The notes beneath the pieces are model-generated. The model made no database searches and had not been told where the DNA came from. It saw nothing but the letters and a program-made list of their open reading frames with translations. The translations under genes and the position numbers were made by a program. From NCBI RefSeq assembly GCF_018881655.1, contig NZ_JACVPX010000005.1, forward strand, positions 155,343 through 219,342: DNA of 64,000 nt, read 5' to 3'. The stretch's first letter is position 1, and each line of letters starts with the position of its first letter. The DNA is from Polynucleobacter sp. Tro8-14-1 (GTDB lineage Bacteria > Pseudomonadota > Gammaproteobacteria > Burkholderiales > Burkholderiaceae). This document shows, in pieces, positions 1-9,131 of the stretch.

Positions 1-48
1 GCATACGATCGAATTGATGCTTGCACAGTGCAGTTGGAGGAAAAATGA
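1..48 (+). CDS. higB: HigB-type toxin, C-terminal fragment cut by window edge
   Basis: Only the last 15 codons are in the window, ending at the TGA at 46-48. The readable tail contains YDRIDA, typical of the extreme C-terminus of HigB mRNA-interferase toxins, which usually end in HAEYD-[KR]-IDA. The stop overlaps the start of the next gene as ATGA, the usual toxin-first arrangement of higBA operons. HigB toxins cleave ribosome-associated mRNA. The identification rests on a short tail plus its neighbour, so it is likely but not certain. Confidence 0.6.
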   Translation, partial: AYDRIDACTVQLEEK

Positions 49-428
49 AAGAATTAAAACCCATTCGTAACAAGCTTGAATACAAGGATGCCCTAGCCCA
101 GGCGTCTTACTATTTTGATCATGAGCCAAAACCTGGGACTAAGGATGGAGATAGGTTTGAGATCCTCTTAATGCTCATTGAGTCTTATGAGAGCAAGCAC
201 TATGCGATTCTTCCACCAGACCCAATTGAGGCAATTAAATTCAGAATGGAACAATCCGGCTTGAGTCCAAAGGATTTGCAGCCGATGATCGGTGGCCTAA
301 ATCGCGTATATGAAATATTAAATCGCAAACGCCCCCTTACACTGAAGATGATTTGGAGGTTGCACTCTATGTTGGGGATCCCTGCTGATAGTTTGATTCA
401 GCAGGATGATGAGCTGCGCGCAGCCTAA
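45..428 (+). CDS. higA: HigA-type antitoxin (XRE-family helix-turn-helix)
   Basis: A protein of 127 residues when started at the ATG at 45, which has a GGAGG ribosome site at 36-40 and overlaps the preceding toxin stop by four bases. An upstream ATG at 21 has no such site. The N-terminal half (PIRNKLEYKDAL) is the helical region typical of HigA antitoxins of COG5499. The C-terminal half (about 72-120) is a helix-turn-helix with PIEAIKFRMEQSGLSPKDL and the LNRKRPLTLKMI recognition segment. It should neutralise HigB and repress the operon. The promoter lies outside the window. Confidence 0.8.
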   Translation: MKELKPIRNKLEYKDALAQASYYFDHEPKPGTKDGDRFEILLMLIESYESKHYAILPPDPIEAIKFRMEQSGLSPKDLQPMIGGLNRVYEILNRKRPLTLKMIWRLHSMLGIPADSLIQQDDELRAA

Positions 429-433
429 TACGT

Positions 434-1177
434 TTAATACTTTTTTTGGTAGCGAGTAGGATCGCCCACATTGGCTTGCTTAAAGCCTGCCTGCCTTAGA
501 CGGCAAGACTCACATTCTCCACAAGCTTCACCCAAATCATTAGCTTGGTAGCAAGAGACTGTTTGCGAGTAATCAACGCCTAGAGTGCTTCCTAGCTGGA
601 TGATTTCGCCTTTAGTTAGGCTGATGATAGGCGCGTGCACTCTAAAACGATTTGCATCATTGATGGCTTCTACACCTGCTTTAGTAGCTAGGTTAGCCAT
701 ATGTTCAAAAGAGGCAACATATTCAGGGCGGCAGTCAGGATAGCCTGAGTAATCTACCGAATTAGCCCCATAGAAAACATCTAGTCCGCCTAATGACTCT
801 GCCCAACCCAATGCAAGTGATAGCAGGATCGTATTGCGTGCTGGTACGTAGGTAACGGGGATTTCTTGATCTTTGCCGGGGGTCGTTGGGATTGCAATCG
901 AGGAGTCAGTTAAAGCAGAGCCCCCAAAGCGAGTGAGATCTAGGTTAACTACTTCGTGTCGTGCCACTCCAATTTGCTTGGCAATATGTTTGGCCGCTGC
1001 CAGCTCAGATGAATGACGCTGACCATATCCAACCGAAAGGGCGTAGGGCGTATATCCCAAGTCTTTGGCAAGGGCTAGAACAGTAGTGGAGTCCAACCCA
1101 CCCGAAAACAGAATGACCGCTGGAGCGCCTGCTTTACGGGGCGCCAGAGATTCGAATGCAGCAGAAAGCTTAGACAT
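434..1177 (-). CDS. queC: 7-cyano-7-deazaguanine synthase QueC
   Basis: This cytosolic enzyme converts 7-carboxy-7-deazaguanine to preQ0 using ATP and ammonia, in queuosine biosynthesis. The 247-residue length is close to the family norm. A PP-loop ATP pyrophosphatase motif SGGLDSTT sits at residues 25-32. Four cysteines near the C-terminus (about 209, 219, 222 and 225, in the CGECESC region) form the structural zinc site. It starts 10 bases after the cpoB stop and looks like the last gene of the Tol-Pal operon, an arrangement seen in other Proteobacteria. Confidence 0.95.
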   Translation of the reverse strand: MSKLSAAFESLAPRKAGAPAVILFSGGLDSTTVLALAKDLGYTPYALSVGYGQRHSSELAAAKHIAKQIGVARHEVVNLDLTRFGGSALTDSSIAIPTTPGKDQEIPVTYVPARNTILLSLALGWAESLGGLDVFYGANSVDYSGYPDCRPEYVASFEHMANLATKAGVEAINDANRFRVHAPIISLTKGEIIQLGSTLGVDYSQTVSCYQANDLGEACGECESCRLRQAGFKQANVGDPTRYQKKY

Positions 1178-1187
1178 AGATGATTAA

Positions 1188-1919
1188 TTACTTGGTGCTA
1201 GCAATGAGTTGCTGCGCATCCTTGGCTGCGTCAGTATCTGGATACTTAGCGATGATTTCGTTAAATGTTTTTTTAGCTGCTGCCTTATTGCCACTTTCTA
1301 ATTGCGAGTTTCCTAAAGTCACCATCGCTGCAGGAATACGTGGATGATTCGGAAATTTCTTAATTAGGCTTTGTAGTTGGCTAATCGCACCGGCGTAATC
1401 TTTATTCGCATATTTGCTATTACCGCTCCAGTACAGAGCAAGTGGTAAGTAAGGGCTTTTAGGATATTTGGCTGCAAATACTGAAAATCCCTCATCAGCT
1501 TTTTTGAGACTGCCTGCTTGGAATGACTTTAAGGCGTCGTCGTAGGCTTTTTTCTCACCAGGTTGTACTGTTCCAGAAACGCCTTCAATCGTTACGGTGC
1601 GAGGCTCAAAATTACCTAAACGAGTATCGAGATCTTGGTAGTAAGTCTTCTGACTGGTACTAATGTCTTCGCCTTGTTTCTCAAGTTCTTCAACTTTGCC
1701 ACGGAGCTCTGCATTCTCAGTTTTGAGTTTGTCGATTTGGCCCTGTAACTCAAGCTGGGTGGTGGCTAGAGACTTACGCAGATCCAGAATTGCCTTACGC
1801 GCTTCATCATCAGAGAAGAGCGCCCAGGCGCTATTAGATGCGCCTAAGCAAATGAGAGCAGCACTTAAACAAAACGCTCGTGAGAGCGTTTGTTTTACTG
1901 AGCATGAAAGTATCTTCAT
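1188..1919 (-). CDS. cpoB: Cell division coordinator CpoB (YbgF)
   Basis: A periplasmic protein of 243 residues that in E. coli links Tol-Pal energy to PBP1b during outer-membrane constriction. A signal peptide with a long hydrophobic core ends near residue 33 (SNSAWA). Residues about 40-85 form a heptad-rich coiled coil (trimerisation region), and residues about 125-240 carry tandem TPR-like repeats (KPYLPLALYWSGNSKY type, FPNHPRIPAAMVTLGNSQL). The gene abuts pal with no spacing, which supports co-transcription and possibly translational coupling. Confidence 0.92.
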   Translation of the reverse strand: MKILSCSVKQTLSRAFCLSAALICLGASNSAWALFSDDEARKAILDLRKSLATTQLELQGQIDKLKTENAELRGKVEELEKQGEDISTSQKTYYQDLDTRLGNFEPRTVTIEGVSGTVQPGEKKAYDDALKSFQAGSLKKADEGFSVFAAKYPKSPYLPLALYWSGNSKYANKDYAGAISQLQSLIKKFPNHPRIPAAMVTLGNSQLESGNKAAAKKTFNEIIAKYPDTDAAKDAQQLIASTK

Positions 1920-2420
1920 TTAGTTCGTGATGTAAACAATATCAGCGCGGCGATTTTCTGCCCAAGCTGCTTCGGTATCACCTTCTGCTTTTGGTTTTTC
2001 TTTACCAAAGCTCACTGCTTCCATTTGGTCGTCAGAAACGCCCATCAAGTTCAATGATTTACGTACAGCATCAGAACGACGTTGGCCAAGTGCCAAGTTG
2101 TATTCAGCTGTGCCGCGTTCATCGGTATTGCCTTGAATAATGATCTTCTGCTTTGGATTGGCTTTTAAGTAGCCTGCGTGAGCAGACAACATTTTTTGAT
2201 ACTTGGTCTGAACGGTGTATTCATCAAAGCCAAAGTAAACGCTTTTCTCAAAGAGTGGGCTGCTTGGATCATTCCACGGCTGTGAGCCAAATTTGCCACT
2301 GCCGCTACCATTGGCGCCATCAGTGTCATCTAGTTTGACGCTGGAGCATGCTGCCATCAAAAATGCTGTGGCACCGATCAAGGCGAATGTCGCTGCGCGA
2401 CGTGCGATAGAAATCTTCAT
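1920..2420 (-). CDS. pal: Peptidoglycan-associated lipoprotein Pal
   Basis: An outer-membrane lipoprotein of 166 residues. The signal peptide ends in the lipobox LMAAC with Cys25 as the acylated residue. Residues about 55-165 are an OmpA-like domain binding meso-diaminopimelate of peptidoglycan, with the NTDERGTAEYNLALGQRR signature. Pal binds TolB and is the outer-membrane end of the Tol machine. A clear AGGA ribosome site precedes the ATG. The 119-base gap to tolB is the largest in the operon and contains a small hairpin, so pal may have an additional promoter. Confidence 0.95.
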   Translation of the reverse strand: MKISIARRAATFALIGATAFLMAACSSVKLDDTDGANGSGSGKFGSQPWNDPSSPLFEKSVYFGFDEYTVQTKYQKMLSAHAGYLKANPKQKIIIQGNTDERGTAEYNLALGQRRSDAVRKSLNLMGVSDDQMEAVSFGKEKPKAEGDTEAAWAENRRADIVYITN

Positions 2421-2506
2421 GAATTTTCCTTTTTCCTACGAGCTAAATCTATAAATGAATCAATAGACAATATTATGCCCCCAAGAACATCAAAAGTGAC
2501 TATTTC

Positions 2507-2524
2507 AACCCCTAAAAGGGGGTT
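2507..2524. repeat. Small GC hairpin between tolB and pal
   Basis: AACCCC and GGGGTT flank a six-base loop, giving a short hairpin in the tolB-pal gap. On the transcribed minus strand no T-run follows, so it is not a standard terminator. It could stabilise the tolB 3' end or partly attenuate readthrough into pal. Confidence 0.35.
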
Positions 2525-2539
2525 TAACGTAGTTAGGAC

Positions 2540-3862
2540 CTAGTCCATGAATGGACCCCAGGAAGGCTGACGTACATCAGATCCTGGAATGCTCAACACC
2601 TGCTTGGAATTCCCGTCAACTGAGACAGCAGCAAGAACGCGTTTGCCACCAACTTTGGTGGAGTAGAGAACATAGCGGCCATTGGCTGCAAAGGAAGGGG
2701 ATTCATCGCTAGTGCCATCGGTAAGCGCTTGAGTATCACCAGTAGCTAAGTTCAGAATGTAGAGGCGGTATGCGCCACCAACGTTAGCAATGTAAGCTAA
2801 GTACTTGCCATCAGGTGAGATGCGAGGTGAGGTCACAAAACCTTGTTTGAAGGTAATCCGTTTTACGCCTTCAGCTTGTTCGCCATCAGCACTCATACGA
2901 TAGATTTGTGGGTTACCACCGCGATCGCTGGTGAAATAGATAGAGCGACCATCAGCAGAATATTGCGGCTCAGTATCAATCGTGTTGCCACGAGTTAAGC
3001 GATGTAAACCCGTGCCCTCGGCATTGATGCCGTAGATCTGAGTGTTGCCGTCTTTAGATAATGAGATGGCTAATTTCTTACCATCGGGTGACCAGGCTGG
3101 TGCACTGTTGTTGCCTTTTTGATTTGATAGAGAAATGCGACGACCAGTAGCAAGCTCGTGAACATAAATGACTGGCTTGCGGTCTTCAAAAGAAACGTAC
3201 GCCACTTTCTTGCCGTCAGGCGACCATGATGGAGAAATGATGGGCTCAGCACTATTGAGTGCATTGCGAATATTTTGACCGTCAGCATCCGAGATCACCA
3301 GGCGATAGCGCTTGCCATCCTTGATGACGTAGGAGAGGCGGGTGGAGAACACGCCACGCTCACCCAGTAATTTGAAGATGATGTCATCAGCAATTTTGTG
3401 GGCAACCGCACGCAGGTTATCGGCGCTTGAGTTGAGATTTAAGCCACCCAGACTTTGGGATTTACGAACATCAAACAGCTTGTAATGAATGTCAAACTGA
3501 TTATTGCCAGTCTGCACGACTGATCCAACCACCAGTGCATCAGCACCGCGTGCTGCCCACGATTTGTAGTTAGGCGTACCATCATCACTCTCAACGGCAT
3601 TACCATTTTCTGTATTTTTAAAGTAACCGCTGCGTGCTAAATCTTGCCGAATGATTTCAGTAACACTGGTAGGTAATTTATTTTCGTCTTTAAACCGCAT
3701 TACCGCGATTGGATAGAGTGATTGACCAACGCCCGTGATTTCAATATTCATCTGCGCTAGCGCAGGCATTGCAAAGCTGATACAAAGAGCAATAACAATC
3801 ATGCTAAAAGAGTTTAATTTTGATGCTAGCTTTTGTAGCTGTCTTTTTGCTAATTGCAACAT
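2540..3862 (-). CDS. tolB: Tol-Pal system protein TolB
   Basis: A periplasmic protein of 440 residues that shuttles between Pal and the TolA C-terminus. The N-terminus has a hydrophobic export signal ending around ALAQ (residue 36). A TolB N-terminal domain follows to about 170, then a six-bladed WD40-like propeller with repeated SWSPDGKKVAY, AWSPDGKKLA and DGRSIYFTSDRGGNPQIYRM elements. Length and repeats fit the family. It starts three bases downstream of the tolA stop, so the two are tightly coupled. Confidence 0.95.
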   Translation of the reverse strand: MLQLAKRQLQKLASKLNSFSMIVIALCISFAMPALAQMNIEITGVGQSLYPIAVMRFKDENKLPTSVTEIIRQDLARSGYFKNTENGNAVESDDGTPNYKSWAARGADALVVGSVVQTGNNQFDIHYKLFDVRKSQSLGGLNLNSSADNLRAVAHKIADDIIFKLLGERGVFSTRLSYVIKDGKRYRLVISDADGQNIRNALNSAEPIISPSWSPDGKKVAYVSFEDRKPVIYVHELATGRRISLSNQKGNNSAPAWSPDGKKLAISLSKDGNTQIYGINAEGTGLHRLTRGNTIDTEPQYSADGRSIYFTSDRGGNPQIYRMSADGEQAEGVKRITFKQGFVTSPRISPDGKYLAYIANVGGAYRLYILNLATGDTQALTDGTSDESPSFAANGRYVLYSTKVGGKRVLAAVSVDGNSKQVLSIPGSDVRQPSWGPFMD

Positions 3863-3865
3863 GCA

Positions 3866-4684
3866 TTAATCCTTGGGTTTAAAAGTCAGTTTTACTTCGC
3901 GTTGAGGAATTTTGCCATTGTCGTCTTTCGGCAGGCTTTCTGCGCGAGAGAGTGCAAGTAGTACTGCGCGATCCCAGCCAGCGTTGCCGCTAGAGGATTG
4001 AATGCTGGTGCTCAAAATAGCTCCGTCTGGAGCAAGGCTCACCAGAATAACTGCAGCAGGGTTGCCGCTCACAGATTCAGGGTTAAAGACGATCAATGGC
4101 TTAACCTTTTTAATTACTTTATCAGTCCAGCCTGGAGGTGCATTACCTCCGCCGCCGACTCCACTGCCAACGGTTCCACCCCTACCACCTTCGGCACCAG
4201 CTGCTGCACGTAAACGCGCTAACTGATCTGCACGTGCTTTTTCTGCTGCGGCATTGGCTTTGGTTTCTGCCGGTGACTGTGCTTTAGGAGCTTCAGCCTT
4301 TTTCGGCGGCTCTTCCTTCTTCGGCTTTTCCTTCTCCTTGGGCGGAGGAGGTTTTATTGCTTTAGGAGTTTCTTTCACCTCTTTTTTAGGAGGCTCTTTC
4401 TCAACCTTCTTTTTCTTGATGGCGATATCAGCAGCTTCTTCTTTAACTTCTGTTTTGAGTTCTGGTTCAGGCGGTGCTTCAACCTGTGGAGCGGAATCCC
4501 AAAGTTCAACTTCAACACCAGAAGAGGTGGTGTTATTCCAGCTAATGCCAATCATGAGAAAGGCAAGCAATCCCAAATGCGCAATGAGTGAAAAAGTAAA
4601 CGCGCGCTTAGTGCTTTCTTCTTTCGTAAAACGCCCTCGCTTAAACGGCGAAAATGATTGCTGAAAAGAAGGTGCGCTATTCAT
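3866..4684 (-). CDS. tolA: Cell envelope protein TolA
   Basis: An inner-membrane anchored protein of 272 residues that spans the periplasm. One transmembrane segment lies at about residues 28-48 (FSLIAHLGLLAFLMI). A long Lys/Glu/Pro/Ala-rich helical domain II follows at about 65-165, then a glycine-rich linker and a C-terminal domain (about 180-270) of the TolA/TonB type that contacts TolB and Pal. It is shorter than E. coli TolA because domain II is shorter, which is common in Betaproteobacteria. It lies between tolR and tolB. Confidence 0.92.
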   Translation of the reverse strand: MNSAPSFQQSFSPFKRGRFTKEESTKRAFTFSLIAHLGLLAFLMIGISWNNTTSSGVEVELWDSAPQVEAPPEPELKTEVKEEAADIAIKKKKVEKEPPKKEVKETPKAIKPPPPKEKEKPKKEEPPKKAEAPKAQSPAETKANAAAEKARADQLARLRAAAGAEGGRGGTVGSGVGGGGNAPPGWTDKVIKKVKPLIVFNPESVSGNPAAVILVSLAPDGAILSTSIQSSSGNAGWDRAVLLALSRAESLPKDDNGKIPQREVKLTFKPKD

Positions 4685-4707
4685 GAGCAGCTATGAAGGC
4701 CAGATTC

Positions 4708-5127
4708 TTACTGGGTCTTGACCGCAAGGCCAACGCGCTTCACGCCATTCTCTTTGAGCTTAGACATGACTTCCATCACTGTTTCATATTTGATGGATTT
4801 ATCTGCGGCGATGACAATAGGTTGATCGGCAGACTTTTCTGCTTGTGATCTTGCAAAAGCACCGAGTTCAAATTTATTGAGTGTTTGAGTCGGATCACCA
4901 TCTTTGCGCACGATGACATTCTCGTTGGCATCAATCGTTAAAAAGACTGGCGGTAGTGATTGCACTTTGGCGCCACCAACAGTGGGTAAGTTGACAACAC
5001 CTGGATTGACCATTGGTGCAGTGACCATAAAGATCACGAGTAATACTAGCATTACGTCGATGTACGGAACGACGTTGATGTCAGACATTGCCCGACGTTT
5101 GTTTTTACGTAATGAAGATCCAGCCAT
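4708..5127 (-). CDS. tolR: TolR proton-channel subunit
   Basis: An ExbD/TolR-family protein of 139 residues that with TolQ forms the proton-driven motor energising TolA. A short basic N-terminus is followed by a single transmembrane helix (about 17-38) containing the essential aspartate, Asp24, in the INVVPYIDVMLVLLVIFMV segment. The remainder is the periplasmic dimerisation domain. It lies 36 bases after tolQ and 23 before tolA in one operon. It is a clear paralogue of the ExbD at 12409-12873 but belongs with TolQ by position. Confidence 0.94.
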   Translation of the reverse strand: MAGSSLRKNKRRAMSDINVVPYIDVMLVLLVIFMVTAPMVNPGVVNLPTVGGAKVQSLPPVFLTIDANENVIVRKDGDPTQTLNKFELGAFARSQAEKSADQPIVIAADKSIKYETVMEVMSKLKENGVKRVGLAVKTQ

Positions 5128-5163
5128 AATTTTTTTCGCTTATCGGTTCACGCGTTATTTCAA

Positions 5164-5820
5164 TTAACGCCCTGCAGTCTGACGCTGCAAGATATTGGTG
5201 AACTCTTCAATGAAAGTTTCAAAGCGAATGGAGAGGCGGTCTACATCAGTTGCTGCGCGGTTGTAAGCAACCACTGCCGGAATCGCTGCGAACAAACCAA
5301 TTGCTGTGGCGATTAACGCTTCTGCGATACCAGGAGCTACAGCAGAAAGAGTCGCGTTTTGCACATTAGCCAAACCGCGGAAGGAGTGCATGATGCCCCA
5401 AACCGTGCCAAAGAGGCCGATATACGGCGAGACTGAGCCAACGGATGCCAAGAAAGGTAGATTGGCTTCCAGGAGGTCCATTTCGCGTTGATAGGTGGCT
5501 TTCATGGCGCGGCGGGCGGCGTCAATCTCACGACCTTTGGTGAACTCCTGCATTCCGGCTTCAAAGATGTGCTCTAGGACGGCGTCGCTGCGGGTATTAC
5601 GCTGGGCTGCCTCCAGAAGGGTATTGAGGTCGCCGCCGGCCCAAAAGTCGCGCTCAAAGCGCTCGGTATCCTGGCGGACCCCACGTAAAACAGCAGTTTT
5701 CTTGAAAATAATGGTCCAAGAGGCCACGGACATGCTGAGTAATAACAACATTACCAACTGTACTAATAGGCTGGCATTAAGGACTAGGGAGAGAAATGAG
5801 AGGTCTTGTGTAGGGGTCAT
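5164..5820 (-). CDS. tolQ: TolQ proton-channel subunit
   Basis: A MotA/TolQ/ExbB-family inner-membrane protein of 218 residues and first gene of the Tol-Pal operon. The first hydrophobic helix is at about 15-40. A cytoplasmic helical region follows, then two helices at about 125-150 (VGSVSPYIGLFGTVWGIM) and 165-190 (GIAEALIATAIGLFAAIPAVVAYN), which carry the family signature. The operon promoter should lie in the 76-base divergent gap shared with glyA, but I could not assign convincing boxes there. Confidence 0.95.
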   Translation of the reverse strand: MTPTQDLSFLSLVLNASLLVQLVMLLLLSMSVASWTIIFKKTAVLRGVRQDTERFERDFWAGGDLNTLLEAAQRNTRSDAVLEHIFEAGMQEFTKGREIDAARRAMKATYQREMDLLEANLPFLASVGSVSPYIGLFGTVWGIMHSFRGLANVQNATLSAVAPGIAEALIATAIGLFAAIPAVVAYNRAATDVDRLSIRFETFIEEFTNILQRQTAGR

Positions 5821-5896
5821 GGTGGATTTTGTATGATGTAGGTTGATTTTACTAAGTTAATTCACTCAGCAATCCAACTTTTTCAGGATTATCACC

Positions 5897-7141
5897 ATGT
5901 TTGACCGTCAAAACACCTTAGCCAAAACCGATCCCCAATTATGGGCAGCCATTCAGAACGAAAATAAGCGTCAGGAAGACCATATTGAGCTGATTGCTTC
6001 TGAGAACTACACATCACCAGCGGTAATGGAGGCCCAAGGGTCTCAGTTGACCAATAAGTATGCCGAAGGTTATCCGGGCAAGCGTTATTACGGCGGTTGT
6101 GAGTTCGTGGACGTTGCTGAGCAATTGGCGATTGATCGTGTCAAAGCATTGTTTGGTGCTGAAGCTGCTAACGTGCAACCGCATTGCGGCGCTTCTGCCA
6201 ACCAAGCGGTGTTCTTGGCCTTCTTAAAGCCAGGGGATACCTTCATGGGTATGAGTCTTGCTGAAGGTGGCCACTTGACCCACGGTATGGCGTTGAACAT
6301 GAGCGGTAAATGGTTTAACCCAATTGCTTACGGTCTCGATAAAAATGAAGAGATTGATTACGAGCAAATGGAGCGTTTGGCACGTGAGCACAAACCTAAA
6401 TTGATTATTGCTGGTGCATCTGCCTACTCCCTCGTCATCGATTGGGAGCGCATTGGTAAGTTAGCAAAAGAAGTAGGCGCGATTTTTATGGTGGATATGG
6501 CGCATTACTCTGGCCTGATTGCTGCTGGTGTTTATCCAAGCCCCGTACCGCATGCAGATATTGTTACCTCTACTACCCACAAGAGCTTGCGCGGCCCTCG
6601 TGGCGGCATCATCTTGATGAAGGCTGAGCACGAGAAAGCGATTAACTCCGCAGTCTTCCCAGGCTTACAGGGCGGCCCTTTGATGCATGTAATCGCTGGT
6701 AAGGCGGCAGCATTTAAAGAAGCGCAGGAGCCGAGCTTTGTTGATTATCAAAAGCAAGTGATAGCGAATGCAAAAGCACTCGCACAGACTTTAATTGCGC
6801 GTGGTTTAAGAATTGTTTCTGGTGGAACGGATTCTCATGTGATGTTGGTAGATTTGCGTGCCAAGAAAATGACCGGCAAAGAAGCTGAACGTGTTTTAGG
6901 TGAAGCACACATTACTTGCAATAAGAATGGCATTCCAAACGATCCAGAAAAACCAATGGTGACCAGCGGTATTCGTTTAGGATCACCAGCGATGACTACT
7001 CGTGGATTTAAAGAAGCAGAAGCAAGACAAGTGGGTAACTTTATTGCGGATGTTTTGGATAACCCAAATGATCCTGAGAACATCGCCAAAGTACGTGCTC
7101 AAGTTTCTGAGCTCACGAAGCGTTTCCCGGTCTACGGTTAA
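5897..7141 (+). CDS. glyA: Serine hydroxymethyltransferase GlyA
   Basis: A cytosolic PLP enzyme of 414 residues interconverting serine and glycine while charging tetrahydrofolate with a one-carbon unit. Visible signatures are the N-terminal [15 protein letters not shown] region, the [15 protein letters not shown] segment, and the PLP-lysine motif [15 protein letters not shown] around residue 229. Length is normal for the family. It is transcribed divergently from tolQ and followed 40 bases later by nrdR on the same strand. No glycine riboswitch is recognisable in the short leader. Confidence 0.97.
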   Translation: MFDRQNTLAKTDPQLWAAIQNENKRQEDHIELIASENYTSPAVMEAQGSQLTNKYAEGYPGKRYYGGCEFVDVAEQLAIDRVKALFGAEAANVQPHCGASANQAVFLAFLKPGDTFMGMSLAEGGHLTHGMALNMSGKWFNPIAYGLDKNEEIDYEQMERLAREHKPKLIIAGASAYSLVIDWERIGKLAKEVGAIFMVDMAHYSGLIAAGVYPSPVPHADIVTSTTHKSLRGPRGGIILMKAEHEKAINSAVFPGLQGGPLMHVIAGKAAAFKEAQEPSFVDYQKQVIANAKALAQTLIARGLRIVSGGTDSHVMLVDLRAKKMTGKEAERVLGEAHITCNKNGIPNDPEKPMVTSGIRLGSPAMTTRGFKEAEARQVGNFIADVLDNPNDPENIAKVRAQVSELTKRFPVYG

Positions 7142-7181
7142 GCAACAAAAAATCAATAACCACTAAAGAAAAGAGCCCTCA

Positions 7182-7628
7182 TTGCGCTGCCCTTTTTGTC
7201 ATAACGAAGATACCCAGGTTCTAGATACCCGGGTATCAGATGAGGGCGATACCATTCGCCGTCGTCGCCGTTGTGCCAAGTGCGATAAGCGCTTTACTAC
7301 TTATGAGCGTGTTGAGTTGGTTCTCCCGGCGATCGTCAAGAAGAATGGCAGCCGGGTGGAATACAGCCACGATAAGTTGGCAAGTTCACTCAAGCTAGCC
7401 CTGCGTAAGCGCCCAGTGTCTTCAGATTCCGTCGATGAATCGATTGCCCGCATTGAAGAAAAGCTCCTTAGTCTGGGTGAAAAAGAGATTCCTAGTGAGC
7501 GCGTAGGTGAGTTGGTGATGCGTGAGCTCAAGCGTCTAGATAAGGTTGCATACATTCGCTTTGCCTCGGTCTATCGAAGCTTTGCTGATATTGAATCTTT
7601 CGAGAGTGCTTTAAAAGAATTGAAGTAG
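7182..7628 (+). CDS. nrdR: Transcriptional repressor NrdR
   Basis: A repressor of 148 residues that senses ATP/dATP and controls ribonucleotide reductase genes. It starts at TTG: the next residues, RCPFC, are the invariant start of the family, so no later codon can be the start. Residues 1-45 form a zinc ribbon with CPFC and CAKC pairs. Residues about 49-139 are the ATP-cone, containing [14 protein letters not shown]. The glyA-nrdR neighbourhood is common in Betaproteobacteria. The weak start may keep its level low. Confidence 0.95.
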   Translation: MRCPFCHNEDTQVLDTRVSDEGDTIRRRRRCAKCDKRFTTYERVELVLPAIVKKNGSRVEYSHDKLASSLKLALRKRPVSSDSVDESIARIEEKLLSLGEKEIPSERVGELVMRELKRLDKVAYIRFASVYRSFADIESFESALKELK

Positions 7629-7673
7629 CCGATTTGGTGAGCAGCATTTACCACTGAAGATGTCATTAAAAAT

Positions 7674-8684
7674 ATGAAAAAAATTCTGGTCACAGGTGGC
7701 GCTGGTTACATTGGCTCTCATACCGTAGTTCAGCTATTGAATTCCGGCAAAGATATTGTCATTCTGGATAACTTATCCAACAGTAGCTTGGGGGTCGTCA
7801 AGCGCATAGAAGACTTGGCTGGAAAAGCGGTTGAGTTCATCGAGGGCGATATACGAGATAGAGCGCTAGTTAGAGCCACTTTTGGGCAGCTTGTATTTGA
7901 TTCGGTAATACATTTTGCCGGCCTGAAAGCAGTGGGTGAATCAGAAGCCTTCCCCCTGAAATACTTTGATAACAATGTATCCGGAAGTATTGTTTTATTT
8001 GAAGAGATGATGCGGGCCAATGTAAATCAATTGATCTTCTCCTCTTCAGCAACCGTATACGGAAATCCAGGATCGGTTTGCTATAGCGAAGAGACTGCTT
8101 TGTCGCCGATCAACGTATATGGCAGAACTAAGTTGATGGTTGAGGATATTTTGCGCGACCTACAAAAGGCTAACCCTGCTTTAAGAATTGCCTTGCTAAG
8201 ATACTTCAATCCAGTGGGCGCTCATGAGTCGGGGCGGATTGGTGAAAATCCTTTTGGCAAGCCAAATAACCTGATGCCCTTTATGACTCAGGTCGCCATT
8301 GGTGCTCAAGAAAAGTTGATGGTGTACGGAAATGATTACCCAACCCCAGATGGAACGGGTTTAAGAGATTACATTCACGTCGAGGATTTGGCTGCAGGTC
8401 ACCTGGCGGCTTTAAAAGCCCTAGAACAGAATGCATCCATCACAGTAAATCTAGGAACCGGAAAGCCTTATAGCGTTTTTGACATGATTAAGGCCTTTGA
8501 GGCGGCATCAGGAGTAAAAATTCCTTATGAGGTTGTTGCTCGACGAGCTGGTGACCTATCTGAATATTACGCAGACCCAACGTTAGCTAAAAAAGTTTTA
8601 GGCTGGGAAGCTCAATTAGGGATTGATCGCATGTGTGCTGATTCTTGGCGATGGCAGAAAAATAATTCTAAGGGATATTCTTAA
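7674..8684 (+). CDS. galE: UDP-glucose 4-epimerase GalE
   Basis: An extended SDR enzyme of 336 residues interconverting UDP-glucose and UDP-galactose for surface glycans. The NAD-binding GGAGYIGSH motif is at residues 8-16. The catalytic SSSATVYG and YGRTK (Tyr-x-x-x-Lys) motifs are near 125 and 149. The later RYFNPVGAHESG and GTGLRDYIHVEDLA segments are typical of GalE rather than other epimerases. It follows nrdR by 45 bases and ends in a strong terminator, so it is probably the last gene of its transcript. Confidence 0.95.
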   Translation: MKKILVTGGAGYIGSHTVVQLLNSGKDIVILDNLSNSSLGVVKRIEDLAGKAVEFIEGDIRDRALVRATFGQLVFDSVIHFAGLKAVGESEAFPLKYFDNNVSGSIVLFEEMMRANVNQLIFSSSATVYGNPGSVCYSEETALSPINVYGRTKLMVEDILRDLQKANPALRIALLRYFNPVGAHESGRIGENPFGKPNNLMPFMTQVAIGAQEKLMVYGNDYPTPDGTGLRDYIHVEDLAAGHLAALKALEQNASITVNLGTGKPYSVFDMIKAFEAASGVKIPYEVVARRAGDLSEYYADPTLAKKVLGWEAQLGIDRMCADSWRWQKNNSKGYS

Positions 8685-8691
8685 TTTCAAC

Positions 8692-8716
8692 AAAGCCTGC
8701 AGTTACAGGCTTTTTT
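8692..8716 (+). terminator. Rho-independent terminator after galE
   Basis: An eight-base-pair stem AAAGCCTG/CAGGCTTT with loop CAGTTA is followed directly by a run of T. It begins seven bases after the galE stop and separates galE from the TA pair downstream. Confidence 0.9.
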
Positions 8717-8797
8717 ATTTGCCTATCTAACTTCACATTACCTTAGCCATCTAAATTTTTTCATGTTTTAAAGCAGCGCTCTTGGTAAGGTTTTGTG

Positions 8798-8820
8798 TAT
8801 ACTGTAACCAATTGATTACA
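8798..8820 (+). promoter_or_regulatory. Promoter and operator of the RelE/HigA-like TA pair
   Basis: A -10-like TATACT at 8798-8803 leads into an 18-base palindrome with one mismatched pair (8803-8820, TGTAAcCAATTGaTTACA). It covers the expected transcription start and ends eight bases before the toxin ATG. This is the usual place for an autorepressing antitoxin. No good -35 box is visible. Confidence 0.5.
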
Positions 8821-8828
8821 ATCTGAAG

Positions 8829-9131
8829 ATGTATGAAATCAATAAAACAGTTGAATTTGAGGTCTGGCTAAACGCTATTCGCGATCCTTTAACTCGAGGC
8901 CGATTATTAGCAAGACTGCGTAGGGCCGCATTGGGAAATTTGGGTGATGTTGCCCCAATAACTGATGCAAATGGAATTTGGGAGATGCGAGAGCATTTTG
9001 GTTCCGGTTGGCGGATGTATTACTTGCGGCGTGGGAAGGTAGTAATTGTGATGTTGGGCGGCGGTTATAAAACAACTCAAAAGGCTGATATTAAAAAGGT
9101 TAAGAAGTTGCTTTTAACGATGGAGGATTGA
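8829..9131 (+). CDS. RelE/ParE-superfamily toxin (COG3657 addiction module killer)
   Basis: A compact protein of 100 residues of the phage-derived Gp49-like/HigB killer family. Recognisable features are WLNAIRDPLTRGRLLARLRRAALGNLGD, the EMREHFGSGWRMYY strand pair, and a C-terminal VVIVMLGGGYKTTQKADIKKV segment. Members of the superfamily act on translation or gyrase; which applies here cannot be read from sequence. The next gene starts on the base after the stop codon, in the toxin-first order. A palindrome sits just upstream. Confidence 0.88.
   Translation: MYEINKTVEFEVWLNAIRDPLTRGRLLARLRRAALGNLGDVAPITDANGIWEMREHFGSGWRMYYLRRGKVVIVMLGGGYKTTQKADIKKVKKLLLTMED

Noticed and set aside
2507..2524. 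Hairpin between tolB and pal as a terminator
   Set aside because: No T-run follows on the transcribed strand and the operon continues; kept only as a small repeat.
4254..4664. Plus-strand ORF opposite tolA
   Set aside because: It is an antisense shadow of the repetitive Lys/Pro-rich tolA domain; Ser/Gly/Phe-rich with no family features.
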